Shown here piece after piece: positions 1 through 8,539 of a stretch of DNA of 21,097 bases. Made by a program: the position numbers and the translations under genes. Source of the stretch: JBEVMS01 sp040508515 (GTDB lineage Bacteria > Pseudomonadota > Gammaproteobacteria > Xanthomonadales > Rhodanobacteraceae); assembly GCA_040508515.1 (NCBI GenBank), contig JBEVMS010000087.1, forward strand, positions 1 through 21,097. Direction: 5' to 3'. Numbering within the stretch: position 1 is the stretch's first letter; each line of letters opens with the position of its first letter. Under the pieces are notes generated by a model. It saw nothing but the letters and a program-made list of their open reading frames with translations. It was not told where the DNA came from and made no database searches.

Positions 1-1549
1 CCTGCAACGGCCCCAACGAATAGGCCGGGGTGGTGCCCGGAGCGTTGGCGATCATGACGCCGTTCTGGCGCTTGGCGATCGGCGCCGGGGTATACGGACC
101 GTAATGGTCGAACACGTGGAACAGCAGGCCCGAGCCCTGGGTGAGGGTCTTGAACTGGTTCTGGAAGCCGATCAGGCCACGCGCCGGAATCATGTACTCA
201 AGACGCACGCGACCCTTGCCGTCCGACACCATGTTCTTCAGATCACCCTTGCGGATGCCCAGGCGCTCCATCACGCCGCCCTGGTGGATCTCTTCGATAT
301 CGACCACCAACTGCTCGATCGGCTCCATCTTCTGGCCGTCGATGTCCTTCAGGATCACTTCCGGACGCGACACAGCCAGCTCGTAGCCTTCACGACGCAT
401 GTTCTCGATCAGCACCGAGAGGTGCAATTCGCCACGGCCCGAGACCAGGAACTTGTCGGCGTCCGAACCGTCTTCCACACGCAAGGCGACGTTGTGCACC
501 TTTTCGCGATCCAGGCGCTCACGCAACTGACGGCTGGTCAGGAACTTGCCGCCGGAGAGGTCCTTGCTGCCGACGAACGGCGAATTGTTGACCTGGAAGG
601 TCATGCTGATCATCGGCTCGTCGACGCTCAGCGCGGGCAGCGCTTCAGGCGTATCCGGCGAGGTGATCGTGTCGGAAATGGTCAGTTCGGGGATGCCCGA
701 GATGGCGACGATATCGCCCGCTTCGGCGCTGTCCTGCTCGATGCGCTCAAGGCCCAGGAAGCCCAGCACCTGGGCGATCTTGCCCTGGCGCTTTTTGCCG
801 TGACGGTCGATCACCGAAACCGACATGCCCTTCTTCAGCGCACCACGCTGGATGCGGCCGATACCGATCACGCCGACGAAGTTGTTGTAGTCCAGCTGGC
901 TGATGCGCATCTGGAACGGGCCGTCCGGGTCCACGTCCGGCTTAGGCGCGTGCTGCATGATCGCTTCGTACAGCGGGGTCATGTCGCCTTCGCGAGCGTT
1001 CTCGTCCAGCGAGGCGTAACCGTTCAGCGCCGATGCGTAGACGATCGGAAATTCCATCTGCTCATCGCTGGCGCCGAGCTTTTCGAACAGATCCCAGACC
1101 TGCTCGACGACCCACTCCGGACGCGAGCCCGGGCGATCGACCTTGTTGACGACCACGATGGGCTTGAAGCCCATGGCGAAGGCCTTCTGGGTGACGAAGC
1201 GCGTCTGCGGCATCGGGCCGTCCATCGCGTCGACCAGGATCAGCACGGTGTCCACCATCGACAGCACACGCTCGACTTCGCCGCCGAAGTCGGCATGGCC
1301 TGGGGTGTCGACAATGTTGATGCGGTTCTTGACGCCCTTTTTCTTGTCTTCCCAGGTGATGGCCGTGTTCTTGGCCAGGATCGTGATGCCACGCTCCTTT
1401 TCCTGGTCGTTGGAATCCATGACGCGCTCGGCAAGCACGGTGCGCTCGCTGAGCGTGCCGGACTGCTTCAGGAGCTGGTCGACGAGGGTGGTCTTGCCAT
1501 GGTCAACGTGAGCGACGATGGCGATATTGCGCAGATTTTCGATGGACAT
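1..1549 (-). CDS. typA: Ribosome-associated GTPase TypA/BipA (3' end outside window)
   Basis: TypA/BipA is a translational GTPase of the EF-G type that binds the ribosome and helps 50S assembly and stress adaptation, including growth in the cold. Reading from the ATG at 1549, about 516 of the roughly 610 residues usual for the family are present; the C-terminal part lies left of the window. All G motifs are visible: AHVDHGKTT (residues 13-21), RGITI (53-57, switch I Thr56), DTPGH (81-85) and NKVD (135-138). Later segments match the translation-factor beta barrel and the EF-G III/V-like domains, for example SGRGELHLSVLIENMRREGYE. The start is fixed by the family N-terminus MSIENLRNIAIVAHVDHG; the ribosome binding site is weak. 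The gene is divergent from the SDR gene at 1821. Identification is very secure. Confidence 0.97.
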   Translation of the reverse strand, partial: MSIENLRNIAIVAHVDHGKTTLVDQLLKQSGTLSERTVLAERVMDSNDQEKERGITILAKNTAITWEDKKKGVKNRINIVDTPGHADFGGEVERVLSMVDTVLILVDAMDGPMPQTRFVTQKAFAMGFKPIVVVNKVDRPGSRPEWVVEQVWDLFEKLGASDEQMEFPIVYASALNGYASLDENAREGDMTPLYEAIMQHAPKPDVDPDGPFQMRISQLDYNNFVGVIGIGRIQRGALKKGMSVSVIDRHGKKRQGKIAQVLGFLGLERIEQDSAEAGDIVAISGIPELTISDTITSPDTPEALPALSVDEPMISMTFQVNNSPFVGSKDLSGGKFLTSRQLRERLDREKVHNVALRVEDGSDADKFLVSGRGELHLSVLIENMRREGYELAVSRPEVILKDIDGQKMEPIEQLVVDIEEIHQGGVMERLGIRKGDLKNMVSDGKGRVRLEYMIPARGLIGFQNQFKTLTQGSGLLFHVFDHYGPYTPAPIAKRQNGVMIANAPGTTPAYSLGPLQ

Positions 1550-1611
1550 AAGAGAGGACTCGGAGCGGCCGCGAGACCGTCACGTAGGTTTTCGAAAGGG
1601 AAGACCGGTCG

Positions 1612-1617
1612 ATTATA
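1612..1617 (-). promoter_or_regulatory. Probable -10 box for typA
   Basis: On the minus strand the hexamer reads TATAAT, a perfect sigma-70 -10 match, about 63 bases upstream of the typA ATG. No good TTGACA-like -35 box is seen at 16-18 bases further upstream, so only the -10 element is claimed. Confidence 0.45.
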
Positions 1618-1820
1618 CGGACTTGTGTGACAGCTTGCTTGTGCCGTGCCCACGCGACACCGGCCGCTGGTAGCGCAAGGGCCACCAAGCCAGCCATGGC
1701 GCGGGTCGCGCCTGCCGGGGGCGTTTGTGCAGGCGTGCGCACGGCAGGCGTGCACGCCGTCGTTTTGCGCGCACTTCGGTTAATTTAGGTTTCGCAACAG
1801 CTAAAGCGCGGAGAAAAACG

Positions 1821-2747
1821 ATGACACGTTGGCAGTTTCCGTTGCCATCCTTGGCGGGCCGGCGCGCCGTGGTTACCGGCGCCAGCGGCGGTTTGGGTTT
1901 CGATACGGCGGTGGCGCTGTCCGCGGCGGGCGCCGAAGTGATTCTGGCGGCGCGTAACCCGGACAAGGGGCAGCGGGCGTTGCTTCAGTTGCGCACTTTG
2001 CAGCCGACCGCCAAGGCCAGCCTGGCGCTGCTCGATCTGGCCCGGCTGGCGTCGGTGAAAGCGTTCGCCGCACGGCTACTCGACGAGGCTCGACCGCTCG
2101 ATCTGTTGATCAACAATGCCGGCGTGATGGCGCTGCCGCAGCGTCGCGAGAGCGCGGACGGATTCGAGTTGCAGCTGGCGACCAATTACCTGGGACATTA
2201 CGCCTTGACCGCGCAACTGCTGCCGTTATTGCGCCGTGCCAGCGCGCCGCGCGTGGTGCAAGTGTCCAGCCTCGCCCATCGCGGCGGGCGGATCGATTTC
2301 GAGGATCTGCACGGTGAGCGCGGTTACCAGCCGTGGCGCGCCTATCGGCAATCCAAGCTGGCGATGCTGATGTTCGCGCTGGAACTGCAAGGGCGCAGCG
2401 ACGCGCAGGGTTGGGGTTTGATCAGCCATGCGGCGCATCCGGGCTGGGCGCGCACGGAACTGATCGCCAACGGCCCGGCTTCCACCGGCGGCTCGCACGC
2501 CTTCAATCTCTACATGATGCTGGCACCCTTGCTCAGCCAGTCCTCCGCGGAGGGCGCGTTGCCGATCCTGCTGGCGGCTACCAGTAACGATCCGGGCGGC
2601 GCGTATTACGGGCCCCAGGGCATTGGCGAATTGAAGGGGCCCGCCGGACACGCGCACATTGCCAAGCAAGCGCTCGACCGGCAGGTGGCGGCGCGCTTGT
2701 GGGAGGTTTCGGCGACACTCACCGGCAGCACCTTTCCCACGGCATGA
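1821..2747 (+). CDS. Short-chain dehydrogenase/reductase (SDR), retinol-dehydrogenase-like
   Basis: This is a classical SDR oxidoreductase of 308 residues using NAD(P)(H); the substrate cannot be told from sequence. Visible motifs are the cofactor glycine motif TGASGGLG (residues 19-26), NNAG (98-101), the catalytic Ser in VSSLAH (about 149-150) and YRQSK with Tyr175 and Lys179. Layout and length resemble the retinol dehydrogenase/WW-domain oxidoreductase-like SDRs that bacteria often carry. I chose the ATG at 1821 over the in-frame start at 1725. It has GGAG at 1810-1813, and the extra N-terminal residues from 1725 are Arg-rich and unlike the family. A second Rossmann-fold gene follows after 22 bases in the same direction, so the two are probably co-transcribed. 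Confidence 0.9.
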   Translation: MTRWQFPLPSLAGRRAVVTGASGGLGFDTAVALSAAGAEVILAARNPDKGQRALLQLRTLQPTAKASLALLDLARLASVKAFAARLLDEARPLDLLINNAGVMALPQRRESADGFELQLATNYLGHYALTAQLLPLLRRASAPRVVQVSSLAHRGGRIDFEDLHGERGYQPWRAYRQSKLAMLMFALELQGRSDAQGWGLISHAAHPGWARTELIANGPASTGGSHAFNLYMMLAPLLSQSSAEGALPILLAATSNDPGGAYYGPQGIGELKGPAGHAHIAKQALDRQVAARLWEVSATLTGSTFPTA

Positions 2748-2769
2748 ATCGGTTCACAGGAGTGTTCGG

Positions 2770-3426
2770 ATGAAGATTTTGTTGTTCGGCGCCAGCGGCA
2801 TGCTGGGACAAGGCGTATTGCGCGAGTGTCTGCGCGATCCGGCGGTGAGCGAGGTGGTGTCGGTGGTGCGGCGGCCCGGTGCGGTTTCGCACCCCAAGCT
2901 GCGTGAGATCGTCAAGCCGGAGATGCGTGACTTCGCCGATCAGCTCGAAGCCTGGCGCACGATCGATGCCTGCTTCTTCTGTCTGGGCATTTCCGCGGCG
3001 GGGATGGATGAGGCGGCTTATCGCGCGGTCACCTATGACCTCACCCTGGCCGTGGCCAAGGTGCTGGCCCAGGCGCATCCCGGGGCGGCCTTTGTTTATG
3101 TATCGGGCGATGGCACCGACAGCAGTGAGCGCGGTCGCGTGATGTGGGCGAGGGTTAAGGGCGCCACCGAGAACGCCTTGTTCAAGCTGCCGCTGAAAGC
3201 CGTGGCGTTTCGCCCGGGATTGATCCGCGCCAGCCACGGCGAAATCTCCAAAACGCCGTTGTATCGCCGAATTTACGCCGTGATCGCGCCATTGCTGCCG
3301 CTGCTGCAACGGGTCGCTCCCAATGCGCTGACCAGCACCGAGCAGATCGCCCGCGCGATGCTTGCGGTGGCGCGCGGGGCGACCGATCACATCATTCTGA
3401 GCACGCGCCAGATCAATCGCTTGTAG
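2770..3426 (+). CDS. NAD(P)H-binding Rossmann-fold protein, atypical SDR / epimerase-like
   Basis: A 218-residue protein starting with a clear Rossmann beta-alpha-beta unit: MKILLFGASGMLGQG, with the glycine motif GASGMLG at residues 7-13. It resembles the short NAD(P)H-binding (NmrA/NAD-dependent epimerase-like) proteins that lack the YxxxK catalytic motif of classical SDRs. A C-terminal segment like RPGLIRASHG is typical of this group. The start is supported by AGGAG just upstream (2758-2762). It lies 22 bases after the SDR gene and is probably in the same transcript. The substrate is unknown; it could act as an oxidoreductase or as a redox-sensing binding protein. Confidence 0.85.
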   Translation: MKILLFGASGMLGQGVLRECLRDPAVSEVVSVVRRPGAVSHPKLREIVKPEMRDFADQLEAWRTIDACFFCLGISAAGMDEAAYRAVTYDLTLAVAKVLAQAHPGAAFVYVSGDGTDSSERGRVMWARVKGATENALFKLPLKAVAFRPGLIRASHGEISKTPLYRRIYAVIAPLLPLLQRVAPNALTSTEQIARAMLAVARGATDHIILSTRQINRL

Positions 3427-3790
3427 CCGATCCGCGCCGGCGGCATGGGCGGAGCGTAGGCACCGTGCTGCGCGGACGAGGTATCGCCAGGCTGGTGCAT
3501 TTGGCTGGGGCGCGTTCGAGATGGAGCAACCTCGGACCTGATCCTCTGCAACGCCTGGATAGCGCGGAAGCCCGATGAGCCCGAGCTGTCGCATCGCATG
3601 CAACGTCGGCGCGGCGTTGGCATCGTTGGCATCAAACGGCCGCTGGCACGCCGTGCGACGCCAACATCGGCTCGTGTCTATACTCAACCGGCATCAAGCA
3701 TCGAGCACTCGCTTCGATAAGCCGTCAGGTACGTGCATACGCGAAAGGTAGTTACGAGGTTTCCTCAATCACCTAGCGGAGTAACCGACC
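3427..3790. other. Long intergenic stretch without a recognisable gene
   Basis: These 364 bases separate the Rossmann gene from the DUF4126 gene. Reading frames here on both strands have Arg/Pro/Ala-rich translations with no recognisable family, and I take them as chance frames. A TATACT hexamer at 3679-3684 could be a -10 box for the gene at 3791, but no convincing -35 box accompanies it. I see no tRNA, repeat array or clear terminator. Confidence 0.5.
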
Positions 3791-4255
3791 ATGATCTTCC
3801 TCCTTGCTGCTTTGTTGATCGGCATCGTTGCCGGCTTGCGCGCGATGGTGGCGCCGGCGGTGTTGAGTTGGGCCGCTTATCTGGGCTACTTACCGTTGAC
3901 TGGCACGCCGTTGGCATTCCTGGGCTGGCGCTTCACGCCGTGGATCATCACCGTCTTGGCGCTGGGTGAGTTGATCACCGACCAGTTGCCTTCCACGCCC
4001 AGCCGCAAGGTGCCGTTGCAGTTCGCCACGCGGATCATCGTGGGAGCGTTTTGCGGGGCGGCGATTGGACTGGTCGGCGCGGCGCTGTGGACCGGGCTGA
4101 TCGCCGGTGCGCTTGGCGCGGTGCTGGGCACGCTCGGCGGCGCGGCGGCACGCGCTGCGCTGGCGGCGCGTTTTGGCAGCGATCGACCCGCGGCCTTGCT
4201 GGAAGATCTGGTGGCGATCGGCGGCGCCATCGCCATCGTGGCGTTGCTGCCATGA
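3791..4255 (+). CDS. DUF4126-family integral membrane protein
   Basis: A 154-residue, strongly hydrophobic protein. Predicted membrane segments cover roughly residues 1-30, 42-60, 75-105 and 138-154. The pattern of small residues, the early GLRAMVAP segment and the internal SRKVPLQFATRIIVGAFCGAAIG stretch (residues 69-91) fit the DUF4126 family of uncharacterised inner-membrane proteins. The start is the ATG at 3791, preceded by GGAG (3778-3781). Its stop overlaps the start of the flavoprotein gene in an ATGA, so translation of the two is probably coupled. The function is unknown. A role in transport or in supporting the neighbouring oxidoreductase at the membrane is only inference from the overlap. 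Confidence 0.8.
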   Translation: MIFLLAALLIGIVAGLRAMVAPAVLSWAAYLGYLPLTGTPLAFLGWRFTPWIITVLALGELITDQLPSTPSRKVPLQFATRIIVGAFCGAAIGLVGAALWTGLIAGALGAVLGTLGGAAARAALAARFGSDRPAALLEDLVAIGGAIAIVALLP

Positions 4256-5622
4256 CGCGTGGCTTCGATGCCATTGTGATCGGCGCGGGTCAGGCCGGAC
4301 CACCGCTGGTGGGCCGGCTCACCGCCGCGGGCATGAACGTGGCCTTGGTTGAGCGTCATCTGTTCGGCGGCACCTGCGTCAACACCGGCTGCATGCCGAC
4401 CAAGACCTTGGTGGCCAGCGCGCGCGTGGCGCATCAGGCCCGTCGCGCCGCCGACTACGGCGTGGCGATCGCCGGCCCGATCAGCATCGATATGCGCCGA
4501 GTGATGGCGCGCGCACACACGGTCACCCTGAACGCGCGCGGCAATGTCGAGCGCTGGTTGGATTCGATGGAGCGGTTGACCGTGCTGCGCGGACACGCCC
4601 GCTTTGTCGGCCCCGACCGGTTGCGGGTGGGTGAAGAGGAGTTGAGTGCGCCGCGTATTTTCATCAACGTGGGCGGGCGCGCCAGGTTGCCGCCGTTGCC
4701 GGGGGTCGACACCATCGACTACCTCACTAATACTTCGATCCTGCAATTGGAAACGCTACCACGGCATCTGGCGGTGGTCGGCGGCAGTTACATCGGATTG
4801 GAATTCGCGCAGATTTTTCGTCGGCTGGGCGCGCAGGTGACGGTGATCGAGCAGCAGGAGCGGTTGATCGCCCGCGAGGACGCGGATGTCTCTGCGGCGA
4901 TTCGCCAGGTGCTGGAAGGTGAAGGCATCGCGGTGCGCACGCACGCGCCATGCATCGCTTTCGCGCCACACGCCGAGGGCGTGGCGGTGCGCGTCGATTG
5001 CCACCAAGGCGCGCCCGAAGTGATCGCCAGCCATGTTCTTCTGGCGATGGGGCGCACGCCCAATACCGACGATCTGGGCTTGCAGCAGGTCGGCATCGCG
5101 ACCGACGCCAACGGCTATATCGCGGTGGACGACCAGCTCGCCACCAATGTGCCCGGCGTGTGGGCGATGGGCGATTGCAATGGCCGCGGCGCCTTCACCC
5201 ACACCGCCTACAACGACTACGAAATCATCGCCGCCAACCTGCTCGATGGCGCGCAGCGCAAGGTGTCGGCGCGCGTACCCGGCTACGCGCTGTATACCGA
5301 TCCACCGCTGGGACGGGTCGGTATGACCGAAGCGCAGGCGCGCGCCAGCGGTCGCCCGGTGCTGGTCGCCACGCGTCCGATGAGCCGGGTCGGGCGCGCG
5401 GTGGAAAACGATGAAACCCAGGGCTTCATGAAACTGATCGTCGACGCGCAAACGCATCGGATTCTCGGCGCAGCGATCCTGGGCATCAACGGTGACGAAG
5501 CCATTCACGGTGTGCTCGATCTGATCAACGCCGATGCGCCTTACGAAACCTTGCAATGGGCGGTGCCGATCCATCCCACCGTGTCCGAGCTATGGCCGAC
5601 GGTGGTGGGGGATTTGAAATGA
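4252..5622 (+). CDS. Mercuric-reductase-like FAD-dependent pyridine nucleotide-disulfide oxidoreductase
   Basis: A 456-residue class I flavoprotein disulfide reductase. It shows the FAD-binding VIGAGQAG (residues 9-16), the redox-active pair CVNTGC (Cys42, Cys47), an NAD(P)-binding VVGGSYIGLEFA, the FAD-contacting VWAMGDCNG, and the dimerisation-domain catalytic HPTVSE (His441, Glu446). All catalytic parts are therefore present. It has neither the N-terminal HMA metal-binding domain nor the C-terminal vicinal Cys pair of true MerA. It is better described as a MerA-like or dihydrolipoamide-dehydrogenase-like enzyme of unknown substrate. No merR, merT or merP genes are nearby. The start overlaps the stop of the DUF4126 gene (ATGA), so the two are expected to be co-translated. 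Confidence 0.9.
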   Translation: MTRGFDAIVIGAGQAGPPLVGRLTAAGMNVALVERHLFGGTCVNTGCMPTKTLVASARVAHQARRAADYGVAIAGPISIDMRRVMARAHTVTLNARGNVERWLDSMERLTVLRGHARFVGPDRLRVGEEELSAPRIFINVGGRARLPPLPGVDTIDYLTNTSILQLETLPRHLAVVGGSYIGLEFAQIFRRLGAQVTVIEQQERLIAREDADVSAAIRQVLEGEGIAVRTHAPCIAFAPHAEGVAVRVDCHQGAPEVIASHVLLAMGRTPNTDDLGLQQVGIATDANGYIAVDDQLATNVPGVWAMGDCNGRGAFTHTAYNDYEIIAANLLDGAQRKVSARVPGYALYTDPPLGRVGMTEAQARASGRPVLVATRPMSRVGRAVENDETQGFMKLIVDAQTHRILGAAILGINGDEAIHGVLDLINADAPYETLQWAVPIHPTVSELWPTVVGDLK

Positions 5623-5855
5623 CGGCAGCGAACCGTTGGCGGGTACTCGTGGGCGCTATGTTGGCAACGCGCGTGTTGTGGGTTGCGTAGCGAAGGGGTG
5701 CCAGCGCTCTAGTCCGTCTTGTGATCTAAGCGAGCGCGCCGTGCCTTGCGTCGCACGCCCTGCGTGAGGTTCGAACCAGGTATGCGCGGGCGGCGGTTGA
5801 TCGTCCCATGACGCGCGCCGGATCAGTCCGGCGCGGTCGCGGGTTTTGATCGGCG

Positions 5856-6320
5856 CTAGTCCTGGCGCTGCCAGGTCTGCGAACGGCCCAGCAGGGAGAA
5901 GCCGATGTAGCCGTGCACGTCCAGTTTGCTGCCGCCATCGAGCGTCTTGAGTTTGACTTTGTAGACCTTGCCGTTCTTGGGGTCGAGGATATTGCCGCCA
6001 TCCCAGACATCGCCGTCCTGCTTGACGCCCCACAGGATGGTCATGCCTTCGATCGGCTGGTTCTTGCGCGCGCCGTCGCATTCCTTGCACAACGCGGGAT
6101 CGCCATCGCGGGCGATGTCCTCGGGCGTGCGATCGAGGATCTGCTTGACCACGCCCTGGAGTTCGCCGTTGTGATCGCTGATCTGCACGATCGACGTGGG
6201 CTTGCCGGTGGCGTCGTCGATGGTTCTCCAGGTGCCGACCGGGGTGTTCTCGGCGGCCAGAACGGTGCCGGCCGCCAGCAGCAAGCCGGCGATGGCGATC
6301 ATGCGCAGGAACTGTTTCAT
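5856..6320 (-). CDS. DUF2147 secreted protein
   Basis: A 154-residue protein with a Sec signal peptide: MKQFLR, then a hydrophobic core, with cleavage expected near residues 21-23 (VLAAE). The mature part begins VGTWRTIDDATGK and contains segments typical of DUF2147, such as GMTILWGVKQDGDVWDGGNILDPKNGKVY and a C-terminal GYIGFSLLGRSQTW. The family folds as a small periplasmic or extracellular beta barrel of unknown function. The start at 6320 is chosen because it gives a proper signal peptide and is preceded by GGGAG; a longer in-frame reading from 6398 would bury the signal. A CxxC pair (CKEC) lies mid-protein. It is divergent from mrp. Confidence 0.88.
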   Translation of the reverse strand: MKQFLRMIAIAGLLLAAGTVLAAENTPVGTWRTIDDATGKPTSIVQISDHNGELQGVVKQILDRTPEDIARDGDPALCKECDGARKNQPIEGMTILWGVKQDGDVWDGGNILDPKNGKVYKVKLKTLDGGSKLDVHGYIGFSLLGRSQTWQRQD

Positions 6321-6448
6321 TGCGTTCTCCCTCCCATACGGAACAGTACGGCGAGCCTGACGAGCGGTTCCCGCTGGCGTCAAGCTGCACCGCGCCAATG
6401 CGCATCATGCCCGATCGCGCCGCGGCCAAGGTCGTCTGCGCGGCGGGC

Positions 6449-6457
6449 TGGCATAAT
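6449..6457 (+). promoter_or_regulatory. Probable extended -10 promoter for mrp
   Basis: TGGCATAAT reads as an extended -10 element (TGn plus CATAAT, five of six bases matching TATAAT), 33 bases upstream of the mrp ATG. A clear -35 box is absent, as is common for extended -10 promoters. A short inverted repeat TGGGG-ATT-CCCCA (6457-6469) follows immediately and would lie at the start of the transcript. Confidence 0.45.
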
Positions 6458-6490
6458 GGGGATTCCCCACCTCACATTTTCCGGTACCTG

Positions 6491-7579
6491 ATGACTGCGC
6501 CTGATGAAGCCTTGGTTCGCCGCCTGCTCGGCGACTTGATCGACCCGCACACGGGTGCGCCGTTCGCCGAGGCAATCCGCGCCATGGGTGTTGATGGCGC
6601 GCGCGTTTCGGTGGATCTGCAACTGGGCTACCCCTGCCTGGGCGCGATCGATGCGCTCACTACGCAGGTACGCGAGGCACTCGAAGCCGATCCGGCGATC
6701 GCGGCGGCCACGGTGTCGCTGTCCAGCCGCGTGCAGTCGCACAAGGTGCAGGGCGCGCTGGGGCCGCTGAACGGGGTCAAGAACATCATCGTGGTGGCTT
6801 CCGGCAAAGGCGGCGTGGGCAAGTCGACGGTGTCGGTCAACCTGGCGCTGGCGCTGGTTGCCGAGGGCGCCAAGGTGGGCATTCTGGATGCTGACATCTA
6901 CGGCCCCAGCCAGCCGCGCATGCTCGGCTTGAGCGGCAAGCCGGAATCGCCGGACGGCAAGACCATCATTCCGTTGCAAGCGCACGGCGTGCAGGCGATG
7001 TCGGTGGGTTTTCTGGTGGATGAGGAAACACCGATGATCTGGCGCGGCCCGATGGTCACCCAGGCGATGATGCAATTGCTGTCCGACAGCCGCTGGGAGC
7101 AGTTGGATTATTTGATCGTCGACCTGCCGCCAGGCACCGGCGACATCCAGTTGACCCTGTCGCAGAAGGTGCCGGTGGCCGGCGCGGTGATCGTCACCAC
7201 GCCACAGGACATCGCCCTGTTGGACGCCCGCAAAGCGCTGAAGATGTTCGAGAAGGTCGAGGTGCCGGTACTCGGCGTGGTGGAGAACATGGCCACGCAT
7301 ATCTGCTCGGCCTGCGGCCACGAGGAGCACATCTTCGGCCACGGCGGCGGTGCGCGCATGGCCGAGCAATACCAGGTGGCTTATCTGGGCGCGCTGCCGT
7401 TGGATATCCGCATCCGCGAACAGGCCGACAGCGGCATGCCGACCGTGGTGGCGATGCCCGATTCGGACCTGGCTGCGCAATATCGCCTGATTGCCCGCAA
7501 CACCGCCGGCCGGCTGTCGCGGCAGCCGCGCAACAAGTCGTTGGGTTTGGGCAAGATTCTGGTGCAGGGCGCGCCGTGA
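6491..7579 (+). CDS. mrp: Iron-sulfur cluster carrier protein Mrp/ApbC
   Basis: A 362-residue P-loop ATPase that carries and delivers Fe-S clusters to apoproteins in the cytoplasm. An N-terminal MIP18/DUF59-like domain (about residues 5-85, with DLQLGYP) precedes the deviant Walker A SGKGGVGKST (104-113), as in the MinD/Mrp family. Later motifs are DADIYGPSQPRMLG, DLPPGTGD and the cluster-binding CxxC pair Cys272/Cys275 in ICSACGHEEHIFG. The start at 6491 gives the family N-terminus; the longer frame to 6320 overlaps the divergent DUF2147 start region and has no family match. Shine-Dalgarno pairing is weak. Possible functional link: RimO, in the same window, is a two-cluster radical-SAM protein and a plausible client. 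Confidence 0.95.
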   Translation: MTAPDEALVRRLLGDLIDPHTGAPFAEAIRAMGVDGARVSVDLQLGYPCLGAIDALTTQVREALEADPAIAAATVSLSSRVQSHKVQGALGPLNGVKNIIVVASGKGGVGKSTVSVNLALALVAEGAKVGILDADIYGPSQPRMLGLSGKPESPDGKTIIPLQAHGVQAMSVGFLVDEETPMIWRGPMVTQAMMQLLSDSRWEQLDYLIVDLPPGTGDIQLTLSQKVPVAGAVIVTTPQDIALLDARKALKMFEKVEVPVLGVVENMATHICSACGHEEHIFGHGGGARMAEQYQVAYLGALPLDIRIREQADSGMPTVVAMPDSDLAAQYRLIARNTAGRLSRQPRNKSLGLGKILVQGAP

Positions 7580-7875
7580 GCGGGGTGGGCCGCGCGTCCG
7601 GCGGTCCGGTTTACTTGGCAATGAGAATCTGATTGGCTGGCCGGTCGCTGGGGTCTAATCGCCGGCAAGCCGAGGTCGCGGTGAAGCGTCCGGCTCCTGC
7701 GACACGGCGCTAAGGAGCGGCTAGGCGGGCGCGGTTGGCGCTGATAGTGAGTGCGTCGGCGCAACGGAGCGCCGCATTGCGACTGGCGTAAAGCGGGCCA
7801 CTCCGTTATTTTTCCTCACTTTGCGTGTGGCTTTGTGCCCGCACGCGAGCAGTTTTAAAGACGCTGGAGCAAAGT
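7580..7875. other. Intergenic stretch upstream of dcd
   Basis: About 300 bases without a supported gene. A small stem CGGCGC/GCGCCG (about 7756-7773) is present but lacks a T-run, so I do not call it a terminator. A TTTTAAAG stretch near 7854-7861 might belong to a promoter for dcd, without a recognisable -35 box. Reading frames here do not resemble known families. Confidence 0.4.
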
Positions 7876-8442
7876 GTGAGCATCAAATCCGACAAGTGGA
7901 TCCGGCGCATGGCCCAGAGCCACGGCATGATCGAGCCGTTCGAGCCCGGTCAGGTCAAACTGCGCGGCGAGCAGCGGCTGGTGTCCTACGGCACCTCCAG
8001 CTACGGCTACGACGTGCGTTGTGCCGATGAGTTCAAGGTGTTCACCAACATCAACTCGACCATCGTCGATCCGAAACATTTCGACGAAGGCAGCTTCGTC
8101 GACGTGAAGTCCGACGTGTGCATCATCCCGCCCAACTCGTTCGCGCTGGCGCGCACGGTGGAATACTTTCGCATTCCGCGCAGCGTGTTGACGATCTGCC
8201 TGGGCAAAAGCACCTACGCGCGGTGCGGCATCATCGTCAACGTCACCCCGCTGGAGCCGGAGTGGGAAGGCCACGTCACGCTGGAGTTCTCCAACACCAC
8301 GCCGTTGCCAGCGCGCATCTATGCCAACGAAGGCGTGGCGCAGATGCTGTTTCTGGAGTCGGACGAGGAATGCGAAACCAGCTACAAGGACCGTGGTGGC
8401 AAATACCAGGGCCAACAGGGCGTCACCCTGCCACGCACCTGA
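7876..8442 (+). CDS. dcd: dCTP deaminase
   Basis: A 188-residue trimeric enzyme that deaminates dCTP to dUTP, feeding dTMP synthesis in the cytoplasm. The sequence is a full-length match in character: MSIKSDKWIRRMAQ at the start, then SYGTSSYGYDVRCADEFKVF, the GKSTYARCGIIVNVTPLEPEWEGHVTLEFSNTTPLP core with the catalytic Glu in the EWEGH/LEFSN region, and NEGVAQMLF near the end. The start is the GTG at 7876, preceded by GGAG (7866-7869) six bases away; it reproduces the conserved family N-terminus. A longer in-frame reading from 7825 adds residues the family does not have. Identification is secure. Confidence 0.96.
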   Translation: MSIKSDKWIRRMAQSHGMIEPFEPGQVKLRGEQRLVSYGTSSYGYDVRCADEFKVFTNINSTIVDPKHFDEGSFVDVKSDVCIIPPNSFALARTVEYFRIPRSVLTICLGKSTYARCGIIVNVTPLEPEWEGHVTLEFSNTTPLPARIYANEGVAQMLFLESDEECETSYKDRGGKYQGQQGVTLPRT

Positions 8443-8539
8443 AACCCTTAGATGAACGGCGGCCGTGGAAATCGCCGCCAACCCGCCGGACGGGCGCTAC
8501 ACTCGTCCGGTCTTATCGATCGATCGTCAGGAGATCCGC

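Noticed and set aside
104..1630. A 508-codon open frame on the plus strand opposite typA
   Set aside because: It is antisense to a clearly real, highly conserved GTPase gene. Its translation is His/Asp/Arg/Val-rich shadow of high-GC codon bias and resembles no protein family.
2719..3687. A 322-codon minus-strand frame over the Rossmann gene and the following gap
   Set aside because: Most of it is antisense to the supported gene at 2770-3426. The part that extends into the gap has no recognisable domain and no convincing start signal.
4252..5622. Mercury resistance (mer) operon
   Set aside because: The flavoprotein lacks the HMA domain and the C-terminal Cys pair of MerA, and no merR, merT or merP gene is adjacent.
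6380..7621. A 413-codon minus-strand frame opposite mrp
   Set aside because: It is a shadow of the mrp coding strand with strongly biased composition and no family resemblance.
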